The notes under the pieces are model-generated. The model ran no database searches and was not told the origin of the DNA. It saw only the letters and a program-made list of their open reading frames with translations. A stretch of 64,000 bases of DNA from Onthophagus taurus (Eukaryota; Arthropoda; Insecta; Coleoptera; Scarabaeidae), in NCBI RefSeq assembly GCF_036711975.1, contig NC_091971.1, positions 27,535,501 through 27,599,500 of the forward strand. Reading direction: 5' to 3'. The translations under genes were made by a program, and so were the position numbers. Position 1 is the first letter of the stretch. Each line of letters opens with the position of its first letter. Shown here one piece after another: positions 11,339 through 23,557 of the stretch.

Positions 11339-12440
11339 AGCCGAAAATGAAATAAATAAATAATTAAGGAATAAATTATGAACTACTGTTTAAATAAAAC
11401 TTACTTAATTCCTTGAGACCTGTAAATAACCTTTTAAAGTATTTGTTAAATAAATTAACAATTACATAAATGTTATTATAAATTAATATTAACGATTTTT
11501 TGCTGCTTGACCTCTCCTAAATTTGACAATGTTTGACATATAACCTCCATTACTAACCTAACATACATTCCAATGTATGTTGTGAAATAATCTAAGTCCA
11601 TATCTTGATTCATACCATTTTTAAACGTCAAGTCACTGCCAGCTCTCGTGGTTTCTACTATAGACTGTGTGTCTATTAACTATGTACAAGGGCGTCGCCA
11701 GATAGGAGCAGAGATAGATTCGAAAAAAAAATTGAATAGAATATAAGAAACAAATAGATTCTAAAAATCTACTTGAAATGTTTATAATCTGTTATCGCAT
11801 TTAAATAGAGAGCATAAGAGTTAAATAAGTTTAGAATTGAGATTTGATTTTAATTATATTTATTTAAATTATTTATCTATTTAAATTTGACATAATATTA
11901 ATTTAATTTTTTAAATTTGTTATTAAAAGACTTCAAACCACTTAAATATTATAATTAGGATACTTATTAGTTAGTTTAACGTTGTTTTGGAACTTAATAA
12001 CACATATTGTTGATGATAATCCCTTTCGTAGTTACAAAGTTTTAACATCAAAAGTTCATAACGTATAGCAAAATATTCATAAAATCCTTTGGTCAAATCT
12101 GAAAGAGAAGAATAATAAACCTTAATTTGGAAAAATTCAAAAGATTAAGGTAAAATTTAATAAAATTAATTTTATAACCTCAAAACAATAGGATCATTAT
12201 GAAAGGGATGATCCACCGAAAAATCCAACCAATCAGAATAATCGATTTTCATTTGTTTTGCGAAAATCGTATATAAGGGGTGAAATTTTCGGAGGAGGAA
12301 CAGTCGATTTAATAGCGCTTTTACGTATACGTCGTTTTATTGAAAGCTCTTTATTTGACTGACATTTTGCAAAACTTTTGACTAACCTATTTCCTGTGAA
12401 TTTTTTTGTGGTGAACCGAAAATTCAACCTGTTCAACTGT
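11339..12440. other. AT-rich intergenic sequence
   Basis: No coding region or repeat termini recognised. The stretch is rich in TTTAAAT motifs. The last about 200 bases could be the 5' untranslated part of the Merlin-like element that follows, but I could not identify a terminal inverted repeat. Confidence 0.4.
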
Positions 12441-12511
12441 ACACGTACTGAACATGACTACAGTAAGTTGGATTTATTTTCCATAATTTTAGATATTAGT
12501 CTTTATTCTTT

Positions 12512-13495
12512 TTGATTGATAAGGTTAATTTGTATAATCTCCGATTTTTGAAAGGAGATGAATTGGTTAACCACCTGCGGGAATGGGGATTCGTCCCCAA
12601 GGAGGGTAAGTATAAGTGTCCTGAATGTGAGACCCCCCTTGTATTACAACATTGCAGTAATGCAATTGATGGATACTTGTGTAAGTGCAATGGAAACAAA
12701 AAAGAAAGAGGTGCGGTAAGATTGTATCGTTTCGAAAAGGCACCTTTTTTTGCACATTCAAAATTACAAATATGGCAAATTTTAGGGTTCGGGTTTCTTT
12801 GGATGGAAAAGGCAAATGTGAACCTCATTGTGAAGCTTACCGAGATGTCCATGCAAACAGCTGTTGATTGGGCGTCGTTCTGTAGAGAGGTAGTCCTGGA
12901 TAAATATCTGTTGCACCCAGAAAGGTTAGGTGGTCCTGGCTCTATTGTCGAGATAGACGAGAGCAAGTTTGGTAGAAGAAAATATTATCGAGGACATCGT
13001 GTTGAAGGCCAGTGGGCGTTTGGCGGATATGAACGCGAGACGGGTCGTGTCTTCATGGAGACTGTGGAAGATAGAAAGGCAGATACTCTGATTCCATTGA
13101 TTGAAAAGTGGATACTTTCTGGTACCACTATTATTTCAGATTTTTGGAAATCATACGATTGCATACGACACGGGTATGTACACCTGAAAGTTAATCACTC
13201 AATTAATTTAATTATTAAGGATTATTAAGGATCCGGAAACTGGCGCGCACACCAATGCCATCGAATCCACCTGGCGTCATGCGAAGAGTAGTATGTCAAC
13301 ATCTGGCCGTACTAAAAGTCATCTTCCAGGAAATCTTGCCAGATATATTTTCAACAAATCATGCACAGCGAAGAATCTTGATAAAGCGGCGGAATTATAT
13401 CGATTAGCTGCGATGATGTACGACCCTATGAAGCCAGCTGAGCAACGGGACCTGGAGGAAATTGCAGATGAGTATCCATCAGATAACGAACCTTA
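12512..13495 (+). pseudogene. Merlin / IS1595-like (ISXO2 domain) DDE transposase
   Basis: Merlin elements are eukaryotic relatives of bacterial IS1016/IS1595 and encode an ISXO2-like DDE transposase. Here a zinc-ribbon-like N-terminus (CPECETPLVLQHC, then CKC) precedes the catalytic core: IVEIDESKFGRRKYYRGHRV (first D), IISDFWKSYD (second D) and, after the frame break, TNAIESTWRHAK (E). The C-terminus ends at DEYPSDNEP (stop 13493-13495). The only break I see between the two halves is an exact 10-bp tandem duplication, ATTATTAAGG at 13211-13220 and 13221-13230, which shifts the frame by one. A short intron in the 5' leader is possible: a GTAAGT follows ATGACTACA near 12455 and an AG lies near 12490. 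Element ends were not found. A young Merlin copy is most likely, and co-option is not excluded. Confidence 0.75.
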
Positions 13496-14332
13496 AATTT
13501 TTCAATTAAAAATTATAAAGTATATCTAGTTATACTTTATTTTTGGGTTGCGTCTCTGTTCACTTCCTCGTAGTGCAACCTGGGTAACGCCAAGAACAGA
13601 AGAAACAATAGTCATCAATTGTAAAAACAGATTGAGTTCCTATAAATAGTTATTCTTATTTTTATAGCTGGTATTTTATTATAGTTGCCTTATATTTGTA
13701 TTAACTAAAGGTGTTTGTAATTTATTAATTAAAATAGATTAAATCCCTATATTATGTTAAAAGGATGCAAATTCAATGTAAATTTGTAGAGAGAGCAAAT
13801 GGATGACTATTATTATCCATGCGATCTCTGACATTACTATTTTTACGAAACTACTAAAGGGTTAAGAATTTTGTATAGAAATAAGATTTTTAGTTACATT
13901 AATGATTATTTAAAATAGTACAAAATCTCGTAATATAATTTTAATATTTATTTAATTTAATATATTTTAATTTAATATTTAATAAGTAAATAAAACGAAA
14001 GATATGAACTTTGAACTTGCAAATAATTTTAATATAAATTGGCACCGGTTTCAAAGTAAAAACTTTATTATCAGCTGAAAGCTAAACAGATAATCGACAA
14101 CTATTACAAAATTATACTATGAATATTAAATAATAAAATACTCACTGTCAAAAGGCGCAGCTAACGGAAAGAATAGTTGAAATATTACACATCTGATAAA
14201 TTATGATAAATAGCCAAAAAATGAAAATGCGACGTTAGATTTATAAAAGTTCAAAATGGCGGAGACGTTATAGCGTGTTGCGTAGTATGATCAGAAGTTA
14301 CGACCTCTATATAATTATCGTTTTCTTTCATC
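13496..14332. other. Non-coding stretch before the outer BEL element
   Basis: No gene recognised. Soon after the Merlin stop there is a palindrome, AAAGTATATCTAGTTATACTTT (about 13517-13538), which might act in 3' end formation. Some of this region is probably the 5' LTR and leader of the outer BEL element, but no copy of it was found downstream of that element's pol, so the LTR cannot be delimited. Confidence 0.35.
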
Positions 14333-16419
14333 ATGTCGGAAAAACTCGTCAAACTCACTTTACGCCGTACTGGCTTTTTAAATCATCTCGCAGAATCTAT
14401 GAATCTTGCACAAAATCTTCCTAACGATCCTATACAACATCTCATGTTCAAAGAACGAGCTAAAGATGCAGAAAAGGCATACGAAGAATTCAAGACTGTG
14501 CACAATCAGATAATTGGTATGATCGACGAAGCTGACTTTGAAGCTCATGATGAAGTTCGAGCTAAAGCAGATACAGCTTTCTATACTATAAAAGCGCATC
14601 TTTATAAGCTTCAGCCACCACCACCTCTAACACCTACAACACCTCCAACTCCTCATTCTTCGTTGCCGTCTGCAACACCCAAATTAAATAAATTAACGAT
14701 ACCTGTTTTTGATGGGAATCATAAAGCCTGGCCTACATTCTTTGATCTATTTAGAACCATGATTCATGAAAACGAGTCTCTATCCAAAGTAGTAAAATAT
14801 CAATACCTCCTGACTTCGTTGAAAGATGAAGCTTTGAACTTAATAAAAGGCTTGCCAGTGACGGAAGACAATTACACCATTGCTTATACCACCTTAAAGG
14901 GCAGATATCAGAATCGCCGACATCTCGCTACTATGTATTACAACGAAATACAACACACAAAATCGTTATCCGAATCATCTCCAAAAGCAGTTCGTTTACT
15001 TGTCGATACTTTTAAAGAAAATGTCGAAGGATTCAGAAGTCTTGGCTTCCCTGTGGACAAGTGGAATTTTCTGTTATTCAACATTCTTTTACAAAAACTT
15101 AATAAATCTACCAAAACTAAATTCGAGACTGAGCACAGCTCACACGAAATTCCTACATATCAACAACTGATTGATTTCCTGGAAAACCAAGCAAAGGCGT
15201 TGGATGCAGTACAACTCACTACATGTGAAACCACTTCCCGTAATTATAATAAAGCTTCTGTTCATTATCCAACAAAATCTTCTGTCAATCTGAAAGTTGA
15301 ACAATCACCACTGAATACTAAATGTCCATTGTGTTCAGAAGCACACCCGATTTATCGATGCAACAACTTTCATTCCAAAAAACCTCTTGAAAGACTTAAT
15401 TATGCTAGAGAAAATAGTTTATGTCGAAATTGTTTAAATTCAAAACATTCAACTAATAAATGTTTATCAACACGACGCTGCAAGCATTGTCAACAACCTC
15501 ATCATTCTTTACTACATCTAAAACCTCCACAATTATCTTCGGTTCCTGTTGAAGTTACCAATTGCAATCTGAATGCTGAAACTACGTCATCGTCACCGCA
15601 AGTCTCCCATGTGATCCTGCCAACTGCGTTGCTCCACATTAAAGATCGATTTGGACAATTTCATGTCATACGAGCCTTGATCGATTCTGGCAGCATGTCG
15701 AATTTCATCACTCATAAACTGTCGAAACGTCTTCAACTCCATCGCACCTTTGGAACTTCAATTGAAATCCGAGGCCTCAACTCCATGACGTCAATATGCA
15801 ACCGAGGATCTGTTAATTGTCTTATTAAGCCTTGTACCGACACTACACCTGAATTTGAATTCAATGCCATAATCACATCAAACATTTGTGCCGATCAACC
15901 ACTAATGTCAAGTTACATAAAATCATATCCCCATCTTCGTAAATTAGAATATCACTCCGAAGAACTCTCTAAAGTAAAAGAAGTCGATTTATTACTTGGA
16001 GCGGAATTGGTACCGCACATCCTCACTGGTTCACGAGTTTCGAGTGGAAAAAACGATCCTATCGCCTTAGAATCCGTATTTGGATGGATTCTAATGGGCC
16101 GATCCAGGTCTCCTTCAACATATTCGTTGACAACTTGTCTCTAAACAACTGAAAATCCCTTAGATCAATGCCTGAAGAGATTTTGGGAGATGGAATCTAT
16201 TCCTATAAAACCCTCATTGTCTAAAGAGGAACAAAAATGTGAAGACCATTTCAAGAGTACATACCAGCGTGCTGATTCAGGGCGTTTTATTGTATCTTTG
16301 CCATTCAAAAGTGATAAACCATCCTTGGGCCATTCCTATCAAACTGCCTTAAAACGTTTTCATTCTCTGGAATACAGATTTTCCAAAAATGTGGAGTTGA
16401 GAAACGATTATACAAAATT
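14333..16419 (+). pseudogene. Outer BEL gag and aspartic protease (DUF1759, A17)
   Basis: This is the first half of a BEL/Pao polyprotein. Residues 1-110 form a helical N-terminus with a proline-rich linker. The DUF1759-type gag domain starts at LTIPVFDGNHKAWPTFFDLF. Zinc knuckles are CPLCSEAHPIYRC, CRNCLNSKHSTNKC and CKHCQQPHHSLLH. The pepsin-like protease motif is ALIDSGSMSNFITH, and the A17 region ends in SVFGWILMGR. The frame is open for 603 codons and then has one TAA at 16142-16144, after which the same frame continues to the insertion point (FWEMESIPIKPSLSKEEQKC). The start at 14333 is the first ATG of the open frame and gives a length normal for the family. A single substitution explains the break. 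Confidence 0.85.
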
Positions 16420-16858
16420 TGTTAGATTTTATATTATAATATTAGTTCATTTATATTAGATTTATTTGTATCGCCTCATTTGTTTAGTCTGGATTTGAAG
16501 TGTCTCGAGTCGCAAGATTAGGGTTTTTTATCGCATTATTTATTGGGTTGAGTTAAGTGTGGAAATGCGTTGGGGTGTATATTTCGGTGTTTAGGTAAGG
16601 ATTTTTAGTTATGACCTTAAATAAAGAAGGAGCCTGCGAGCCCAACTCGTATCAGTTATTCAGATCAGTCTTCGATTTAACACACACCGAAACAGTACCC
16701 CTTCAATTTACGCGGAGCAAGGCTCCCTATATAACTCTCGCCACAACTAATCGCAATATATATGTATAGCTTAAGTGTAATTAATAATAAAGTTTATGGA
16801 AACGTAAAACCAAGATTTTGTTGTTAACCAGCGCCCACCAGATAAAAATAAATAATCA
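16420..16858 (+). repeat. 5' LTR of inner BEL element
   Basis: Begins TGTTAGATTTTATATTATAA and ends AAATAATCA. It contains a TATA-like CCCTATATAACTC (about 16722-16735) and AATAAA near 16786. A putative primer-binding region (TGGTCCTTCGAGCCGG) follows within a few bases. Confidence 0.9.
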
Positions 16859-17164
16859 AAAATGGTCCTTCGAGCCGGATTGGGAAAATATAAGAAGATT
16901 TAAGTGTCTTCGGTTCCTTGATGCGGCGTGTAAAATTAAATTAAATTCGACAACGTTGGCCCGCCAGTTACGCAGCTTTTTGGAGAACATTCGCCAGGAG
17001 TGTTCGAATACCGAATTTCTACTTCATGCAAGTCCCAACAAATTCGAGATAGAAGAAGTTCGTCCATCACGTACTGGAAGCGACCAACGCCATTGAAACA
17101 AGTACCGCAAGTCCCTTTGCTTTCTCCTTTATCGTTCTCAATCTGAAACTTATCAATCGCGATC

Positions 17165-18183
17165 ATGAGTCAGTCAGAAAATTTAACAAAAAAACGAGGT
17201 ATTGTCAAGGGCAAACTCATGAATTTTGCGAAATTTGTAATAAAATTTGAATCAAATATCAGAGAAAGCGGTATTAATCAGGAACTTTCGTTAGAGTTAG
17301 AACAAAGATACAATCGGGCAATTAATCTTATCGATGAGTTCGAGGAAATTCAGGGTGAAATAGATTTGTTAAGCGTTGATGGCGAGTCACAAAACGCGGA
17401 GAGGGAGACATTCGAGGCGAGTTTTTACGCAAATACGGTTAAAGCTAAGCGAATTTTGACAAATAGAAATATATGCGCCGATTCGTCGTTCATTGTAGGA
17501 CCTTCCCCGGATCAACATGTAAAGCTACCGGTCATAGATTTACCAAAGTTTGACGGTGGTTACGACGCATGGCTAGGGTTTAGAGACATTTTCGAATCGT
17601 TAATTCATAACAACCCAATGATCAACGACATTCAAAAATTTCATTACTTACTGTCGGCACTGACCGGTAATGCTCGTCAGGTTGTCGAAAGCTTAGAATT
17701 GACAAATTCTAACTATGAAGTCGCTTGGGGGTTGATTCGCGAGCGTTATGATAACCCGCGGATATTAATTCATAATCACGTTAAGGCATTGTTCGAAATT
17801 GAAGGGGTTTCGGGTGATAATCCACAGCAGATTCGAAGTTTTATTGACGACTTTCGTAAACATCTGCGCGCGTTAGCTGCATTAAATGAACCTACGGATA
17901 ATTGGGACACGCTACTTATTTATTTAGCCGTGTCGAAATTGGACGTTGATTCCAATCGGGAGTGGGAAAGGAAAAAGTCCGGTTTAAAGAAAACGAATTT
18001 AGAAAATTTGTTAGGGTTTTTGAAAGAACGCGCTGATTTATTGGAAACTTTGGAAAACGGTTCGGGTAAGCGGATAATCGATAAATCAAAACCGAAATCA
18101 AAAACGTTTTTGGTTGCTAATTCGGGTGTTAAGCGTTGTGTAAACGGCAATGGGGAACATTACATACAGGAATTTATTTATTT
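17165..18183 (+). pseudogene. Inner BEL gag, 5' part (DUF1759)
   Basis: The ATG at 17165 (MSQSENLTKKRGIVKGKLMN) starts a gag of the BEL/Pao type. The DUF1759 core is at residues about 120-270: LPKFDGGYDAWLGFRDIFES, LLSALTGNARQVVES, then IRERYDNPRILIHNHVKALF. The frame is interrupted inside the zinc-finger region, after GEHYIQ, by the LINE inserted at 18184, and continues at 23844/23851 with ECSNFAKL. The duplicated CAGGAAT on both sides marks the insertion. The frame is otherwise open. Confidence 0.8.
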
Positions 18184-18202
18184 ATTTATTCTGCTTATGG
18201 GA

Positions 18203-19514
18203 TTATTATTATTATTATTATTGCTGCCGGGCTGAGGAGGGCGGCCCCTCTCGTTACCGCGACCTATAAGATCTATTGTAACTTTAGCCCTCCAAAGGTT
18301 TAGGGCAAATGTAGGTCCTTAATGAACCTTAGTATTGTCCTAAGGTCTTGAACCTTTATGTCGGTAGGTAACAGGGTAGTTTTACCGAAGACGTTGTGCC
18401 TTAGACGTCCTCTGGCGACGCAATTGCACAGTATATGTTCAGCAGTTTCTGACTCGTCGTTGCATAGTCGACAAGTTTGATCCTCAGCTTGTCCAATGTG
18501 GAAGAGGTGGTATTTTAGGGGCACATGGCCGGTTAGGTAGCCTGAGAGCGTTCTTAGATCCCCTTTGCTGAGGCATAAAACCTCTTTGGTTTTGTTTTGC
18601 GACGGAGTTATCATACTCTTCGCTTGTCTGTGACCTGGAAGTTCTTTCCAGCGTAAGGCTATCTTTGAAGCCTCCCAGTTATTGATTATTTGTTTTAGGT
18701 GGCTTTTTTGTAGTCCACATCCAGGTTGGGGTCCAATGAAGGGCGTGTTTGCTGCCTCTTTGGCCAGCTTGTCGGCCTTCTCATTGCCCTCAATGTTGCT
18801 GTGACCTGGAACCCACCATAGGGTAACATCATTGCCCCTAGCGAGTTCTCTCAGGTTGTTGGTGCACTCTCTGATCAGTGCGGAGCCACACGTGTAGGCC
18901 TGAATTGCCTTTAAGGCGGCCCGACTGTCTGTGAAAATGTTTATGGATGCACCTTTTTGTCCCTTCTGTAGGTTCAAAGCGGTGCAGAAGTTTATAGCAA
19001 GAACTTCTGCTTGGAAAATTGTTAAGTCCGAGCTGAGGGGCAATTTGATGTGGCTATTTGGTCCACTGATGCCCATGCCTACTCCAGATCTTACTGTCTT
19101 TGAAGCATCGGTGTACCAGGCTAGGGCTCCTCTTTTTAGTTGAGGCCCTCCTTTCGCCCAATCATCCCTGCTACTAAATATGACCTTATACGGTTGGTTG
19201 AAATTGTATTCCGTCGGTATAAGGTCCGTTTTAATTTCAATCAGGTGATTTAGACATGGGTCTTTGAGGATCTCGAGGTGTCCTCTGAGATTACCCTGCA
19301 TCAACTTGAGTGAAGAAACTGTTTTCAGTGATAAGGCACTTAAGGCTGCCTCCTTTTGTATATGTATGTGGAGCGGTGTGAGACCAAGTAGGGCTTCCAA
19401 AGCAGCCGTCGGACAGGATCTCATTGCACCCGTTATGTTAAGACATGCTAACCGCTGGATTTGTGCCAGCTGTTGTTGAGCTGTCTTATGTTTTGTTTTT
19501 GGCCACCAAACCAA
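18203..19514 (-). mobile_element. 5'-truncated I/LOA-like LINE, minus strand
   Basis: It inserted into the 3' tail of the jockey/CR1-type LINE. TGCTTATGGGA is present at 18192-18202 and again at 19515-19525, an 11-bp target duplication. On the minus strand the insert begins with TTGGTTTGGTGGCC (codes for VWWPKT) and ends with a TAA/AAT trinucleotide tail (AATAATAATAATAATAAT), as in I and LOA clade LINEs. At 1312 bp only the C-terminal part of ORF2 remains, a typical 5' truncation from target-primed reverse transcription. Confidence 0.85.
18300..19514 (-). pseudogene. LINE ORF2 C-terminus with RNase H domain (I/LOA-like)
   Basis: The open frame on the minus strand covers the post-RT region of an I/LOA-type ORF2. 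LVWWPKTKHKTAQQQLAQIQ and GAMRSCPTAALEALLGLTPL precede an RNase H domain with YTDASKT (first D), FQAEVLAINFC (E), NIFTDSRAALKAIQ (D) and WWVPGHSNIEGNEKADKLAK. A CCHC-like motif follows near the end (CRLCNDESETAEHILCNC). The frame is open for 404 codons without a stop, which suggests a fairly recent copy. The endonuclease and RT are absent because of the 5' truncation. Clade I or LOA is inferred from the RNase H, which jockey and CR1 elements lack. Confidence 0.85.
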
Positions 19515-19705
19515 TGCTTATGGGATACAAACAGGAAAAATCCCAGTGAAGTATCCACTAGAAAAACAATTGTACAACAATATTTCTTCAAAGTGACAAT
19601 CAGTACAAAAAGATAAACAAAGAAACAAACATAATACAAATCAAATCAAATTAATTGTATAAAATTAACTAAATGGTAAAAAAGAAAATTAACAAATTAT
19701 AATTA

Positions 19706-22536
19706 CTACCGTACTACGTCTAAAGAGGCGAGGGCACGTTTAAACGACTCCAACGACATGCCGAACAAGTCACACAAGTAGCAGTGCCGATTATAAAACT
19801 GCATAATACGAGGCAAAGGTGAATTCATGTGAGCGATCGAGGCGGATGCGGGCAATCTGAACAGGCTATGAGCGCGCACAGTATATAAAGGGGTAATGTA
19901 ATATACTTCGGAGACAAGGTTAGGGCAGTCTATCAACCCATTTACTAACTTAAACAGAAATATTGAATCCGAGAGGTTACGACGACCCCGCAAGGACCTC
20001 AGGCCAAAGACCGCACATCTCCGAGCATAATCGCAATATGGCAAGAAAAACTTATGCGCCAAATACCGTACAAACCTCCGTTGCACCAACTCAATACGAT
20101 CAACGTAAGTTGCATACACGGGATTCCAAACCAATGACGCAAAACTTAGAATGCTGTGCACGTAAGCCATATAAAGTTTTATGATACAGGATATATTGGT
20201 GAAAGCTCTACACGATCTAATAATGAAACCCAAACGTTGCAAAGCCTTGGAAAACATTAATTCAATATGTTGACCAAACAGCAGTTTAGAATCCATCGCA
20301 ATTCCGAGATCGTTAACGCAAGAACTAGACTGCAACAGTTCAGCACCGAATCTGTAGGGGTAATTCACGGGGTAACGTTTTCTTCCAAAGGTAATCCTGC
20401 TGCATTTATTCAGATTAAGAAAGAGATAGTTTTCAGAGCAAAAATCATGTAATCGATTTAAGTCTTCCTGTAGCAAATCACAATCAGACAAAGACCGAAC
20501 ACATGAAAAAATTTTGCAGTCATCAGCATACAACAAAAAATTAGAGTAACGAAAACATTTATTAATATCATTAATATACGCTAAGAAAAGTATGGGTCCA
20601 AGATGACTCCCCTGCGGTACTCCGGAAGTAACCGGTACGAAATGAGATATAAAGTTGTTAACTTTAACAGCTTGAAGTCTGTTAGATATGTAAGATCCAA
20701 GCCAACGCAACAGGCCATATGAAAGGTCAAACGCTTGTAATTTTTCCATTAAAATTGCGTGGTGAACCTTGTCAAAAGCCTTACTGAAGTCTGTGTAGAT
20801 TGCGTCTACTTGTAAATTATTATTCGTTGCATTATGCACAAAAGTCATAAAAGCAGCAAGATTGGTCTCGACTGATCGGCCCCTACAGAAACCATGCTGT
20901 TCCTGGATAATAAAAGGTTTTAGTATATAGTGAAGTTTAGAATATACTAATTTTTCGAAAACTTTTGAGATAATGGGCAATATTGAAATAGGACGATAGT
21001 TGGAGACAAGATGCTTATGACCTGATTTGAATATTGGTACAACAAGCGCCTTCTTCCATACCGGAGTGAAAACCCCCTGAACAACAGACTGATAGAACAG
21101 CAAAAACAATGGTTCCGCAAGCTGATCGGCACAGGAAGTAACCAAAATACCGGACAAACCGTCAGATCCTGGACCCGAATTAGAATTAACTTGATTTAGT
21201 GCACAGAGAACGTCGGATTTGTCAAACCAGACGTTTGACAAACCAGCGCATAGCAAGGGATCAAAGTCAACGTCAAGTCGACCGTCTATAAAAACCGAGC
21301 TGAAATATTGGGAAAACAATTCAGCTATATTTTCACCATTGCACACGCTAGAATTATTATACTCCATGCGAGCAGGGATGCCAAAATCGGTTTTTTTCTT
21401 ATTTTTGATATAAGACCAAAGGTGCGCAGGATTATTAATTAAGTCTGTCTGAATATGATTAAGGTACGCTTTATAATCAGCTGAAATTAAATGTTTGGAT
21501 CGCGAACGCAGAGTAGTAAAAGATAGATAATCTGCGTTATTACCCCACTTTTTCCATTTTTTATGGTACATAAGTTTCTCCTTAATTGCTTTAATAGTTG
21601 AGCTAGAATACCAAGTAGGGAAATGATGGGATCGAGGCAATTCCCGGGGTACGAATTGGGAAATTATTCGATTCAAATGCCCGTAAAAAACCGCAACCGC
21701 CTCATCCACCCCCAGTCCAAGGAATTTCGCGGGCCAGTTCACAGAATCAATGCTCTCACAAATATTTTTAAAGTCCGCCTTACGAAACGATAGCCGGCCG
21801 GAAGGGCCATTCCTTAAGTTAAGATCAGGCTCAATGCGCAACTCGAATTCCACTGCAGGATGGTGGTCATCCAAGCCGACAATCGCATCCGGACAGGCGC
21901 GAACTTTATCGACAATATTGGCGTTACAAAGTATTAAGTCTAAAGTTCTATTGTTTTGGTTGACAGTATTATTAAATTGAATTAGATTACAATACGAAAT
22001 TGTAGACAATAGTTCATTCGATCGGATGTCAGACGCGCCAGAAGGGATGAGATGACCCGTTGGAGAAAGTCGCCAGGACAGATTAGGGATGTTGAAATCA
22101 CCGACAATCAACAAATCGTCGTAAGGGTACTGGTCGCGCACAGACTGCAATTGGTCTAGAAAAGCGGTGAACGGCTGCGATACCCGGGGGGGGGGAAATA
22201 CGCACAACACAATAACAGACGAGATGCATTGCACTTTACCATCACCCACAAATCCTCCGCCTCAGTGGAAAGATCTGGTTTACAAGTAACAGTCAGGTGT
22301 TTTTTTAAGCCCACGAGAACGCCACCGCCGTCCGTCTTCGATGACCCAGACGAAAACCTATCACGTCGACATATAACATAGTCGCTCCCAAGAATCTCCC
22401 CATCATGCACCGACTCGTTCAAGTTCGTTTCCGTTAAGCAGATGATATCATACTCTACGTTTAAGGAGTTCAAATAAATTGTTTGAAGTTTGGAGCGAAG
22501 TCCACGTACATTCTGGTAATAAACTGACAGCGACAT
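19706..22536 (-). pseudogene. Jockey/CR1-type LINE ORF2: endonuclease and reverse transcriptase
   Basis: ORF2 nicks the target and copies the element RNA. From the ATG at 22536 (MSLSVYYQNVRGLRSKLQTI) the apurinic-type endonuclease is legible: DIICLTETNL, then VGDFNIPNLSW and LDDHHPAVEF in the second frame. The RT follows with SNYRPISILPIISKVFEKLV, DAIYTDFSKAFDKVHH, TSGVPQGSHLGPILFLAYIN and LLYADDCKIF (YADD catalytic box). The C-terminus ends SFKRALASLDVVR (stop at 19706). The only break seen is a one-base frame change at a run of ten G (+ strand 22186-22195) in the endonuclease, so either a recent indel or a homopolymer sequencing error would explain it. Confidence 0.85.
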
Positions 22537-22582
22537 GAGAGAAGTGATTCGTAGAATAAAAACAAGACAGAAGACAAATTCT

Positions 22583-23557
22583 TTACAGTTTCTGTAAGTC
22601 CGTCTCAGACGCAATTGTCATTGCCTTACTCCTGTCCTCTTTTCGAACATGAATGGTGCAGTTTCGTGTCCATACATATTTATACTGCTTTACGCGAGCA
22701 GCCTCTTTAACTTTCTTAAGCAGCTCGCTATTGCGAGCAGTAAGGTGTTCATTGACGAAAAGCCTATCGGAAACGTTAGGTACTTGAATGCCCGTTGAAG
22801 CCGGGGTGCCACTACTTCTGCGAAACAATTTAGTTGAGGCCAAGAACTCATCTCGCTTCATACGAGAAGAGAATTTAACAATGACGCTACGGGGTTGATT
22901 AGTTTGGCGGCGCGAGTCAGCTGGAGCGCGTTGTGGGAGGCGATGGATTGCATCGATTTGAGAACGGTCAACGGCGCATTTAATCGACTCTCCGATCTGT
23001 GATACGACAGCACAGAGATTTTCCTCCTTCGTCTCTGGAATACCAGAGAGAATAAGATTGTTCAGCCTCGAATATTGCTCCAAGTGCTCCACACGACTGT
23101 TTAAGTCAACTACAACAGATTTAAGCCGTGCATTTTCAACTGCGATCGATTCGCAAGATTTAATTTTTTCTCCGAAAGATTTCAGAGTTTTTTCAAAATC
23201 TGTTATTTTTTCGCCATAAAATGAAACAGAAGCAAGCAGCTCAGTATATTTAGAATTCATATTTTTCATTTCCAACTGTATACCGTGAAGAAGCTTATAT
23301 AATTCATCATTACTTCGGACGGTGGGCGCCGAGGGCGTAAGGTCGTCATCGATAATAATTGACCGGTCCATATCTACTCTACAAGAAGAGCATTTCCAAG
23401 AAACGCCCTCAGATTTATATTGTTGCAGTACTGTTACAGGAATTTTAACACATTTAGCGTGAAAAAAACCCGCGCAAACGCCAGCACATTGGAGACCCGG
23501 GGTCTTCGTGTTCAGTCGGCCGCCGCAAGTGCTACACCCGGACATGGATGGAGGCAT
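22583..23557 (-). CDS. LINE ORF1 with PHD-like zinc finger and coiled coil
   Basis: ORF1 proteins of this kind bind LINE RNA. I choose the ATG at 23557 (MPPSMSGCSTCGGRLNTKTP) because the zinc finger begins there; the frame is open further upstream to 23824 but that part looks non-coding. The finger has the spacing of a PHD domain: C-x2-C, C-x3-C, H-x2-C, then C-x2-C (CSTCGG, CAGVCAGFFHAKC, CSSC). A coiled coil follows (about residues 110-185, with VENARLKSVVVDLNSRVEHL) and then an RRM-like region (NNLILSGIPETKEENL, IHRLPQRAP, RSVIVKF). It ends 46 bases before the ORF2 start. The frame is intact. Confidence 0.8.
   Translation of the reverse strand: MPPSMSGCSTCGGRLNTKTPGLQCAGVCAGFFHAKCVKIPVTVLQQYKSEGVSWKCSSCRVDMDRSIIIDDDLTPSAPTVRSNDELYKLLHGIQLEMKNMNSKYTELLASVSFYGEKITDFEKTLKSFGEKIKSCESIAVENARLKSVVVDLNSRVEHLEQYSRLNNLILSGIPETKEENLCAVVSQIGESIKCAVDRSQIDAIHRLPQRAPADSRRQTNQPRSVIVKFSSRMKRDEFLASTKLFRRSSGTPASTGIQVPNVSDRLFVNEHLTARNSELLKKVKEAARVKQYKYVWTRNCTIHVRKEDRSKAMTIASETDLQKL

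Noticed and set aside
16818-17096. A 92-codon open frame between the inner BEL 5' LTR and gag.
   Set aside because: It spans the LTR end and the primer-binding region and has no similarity I recognise. It is untranslated leader.
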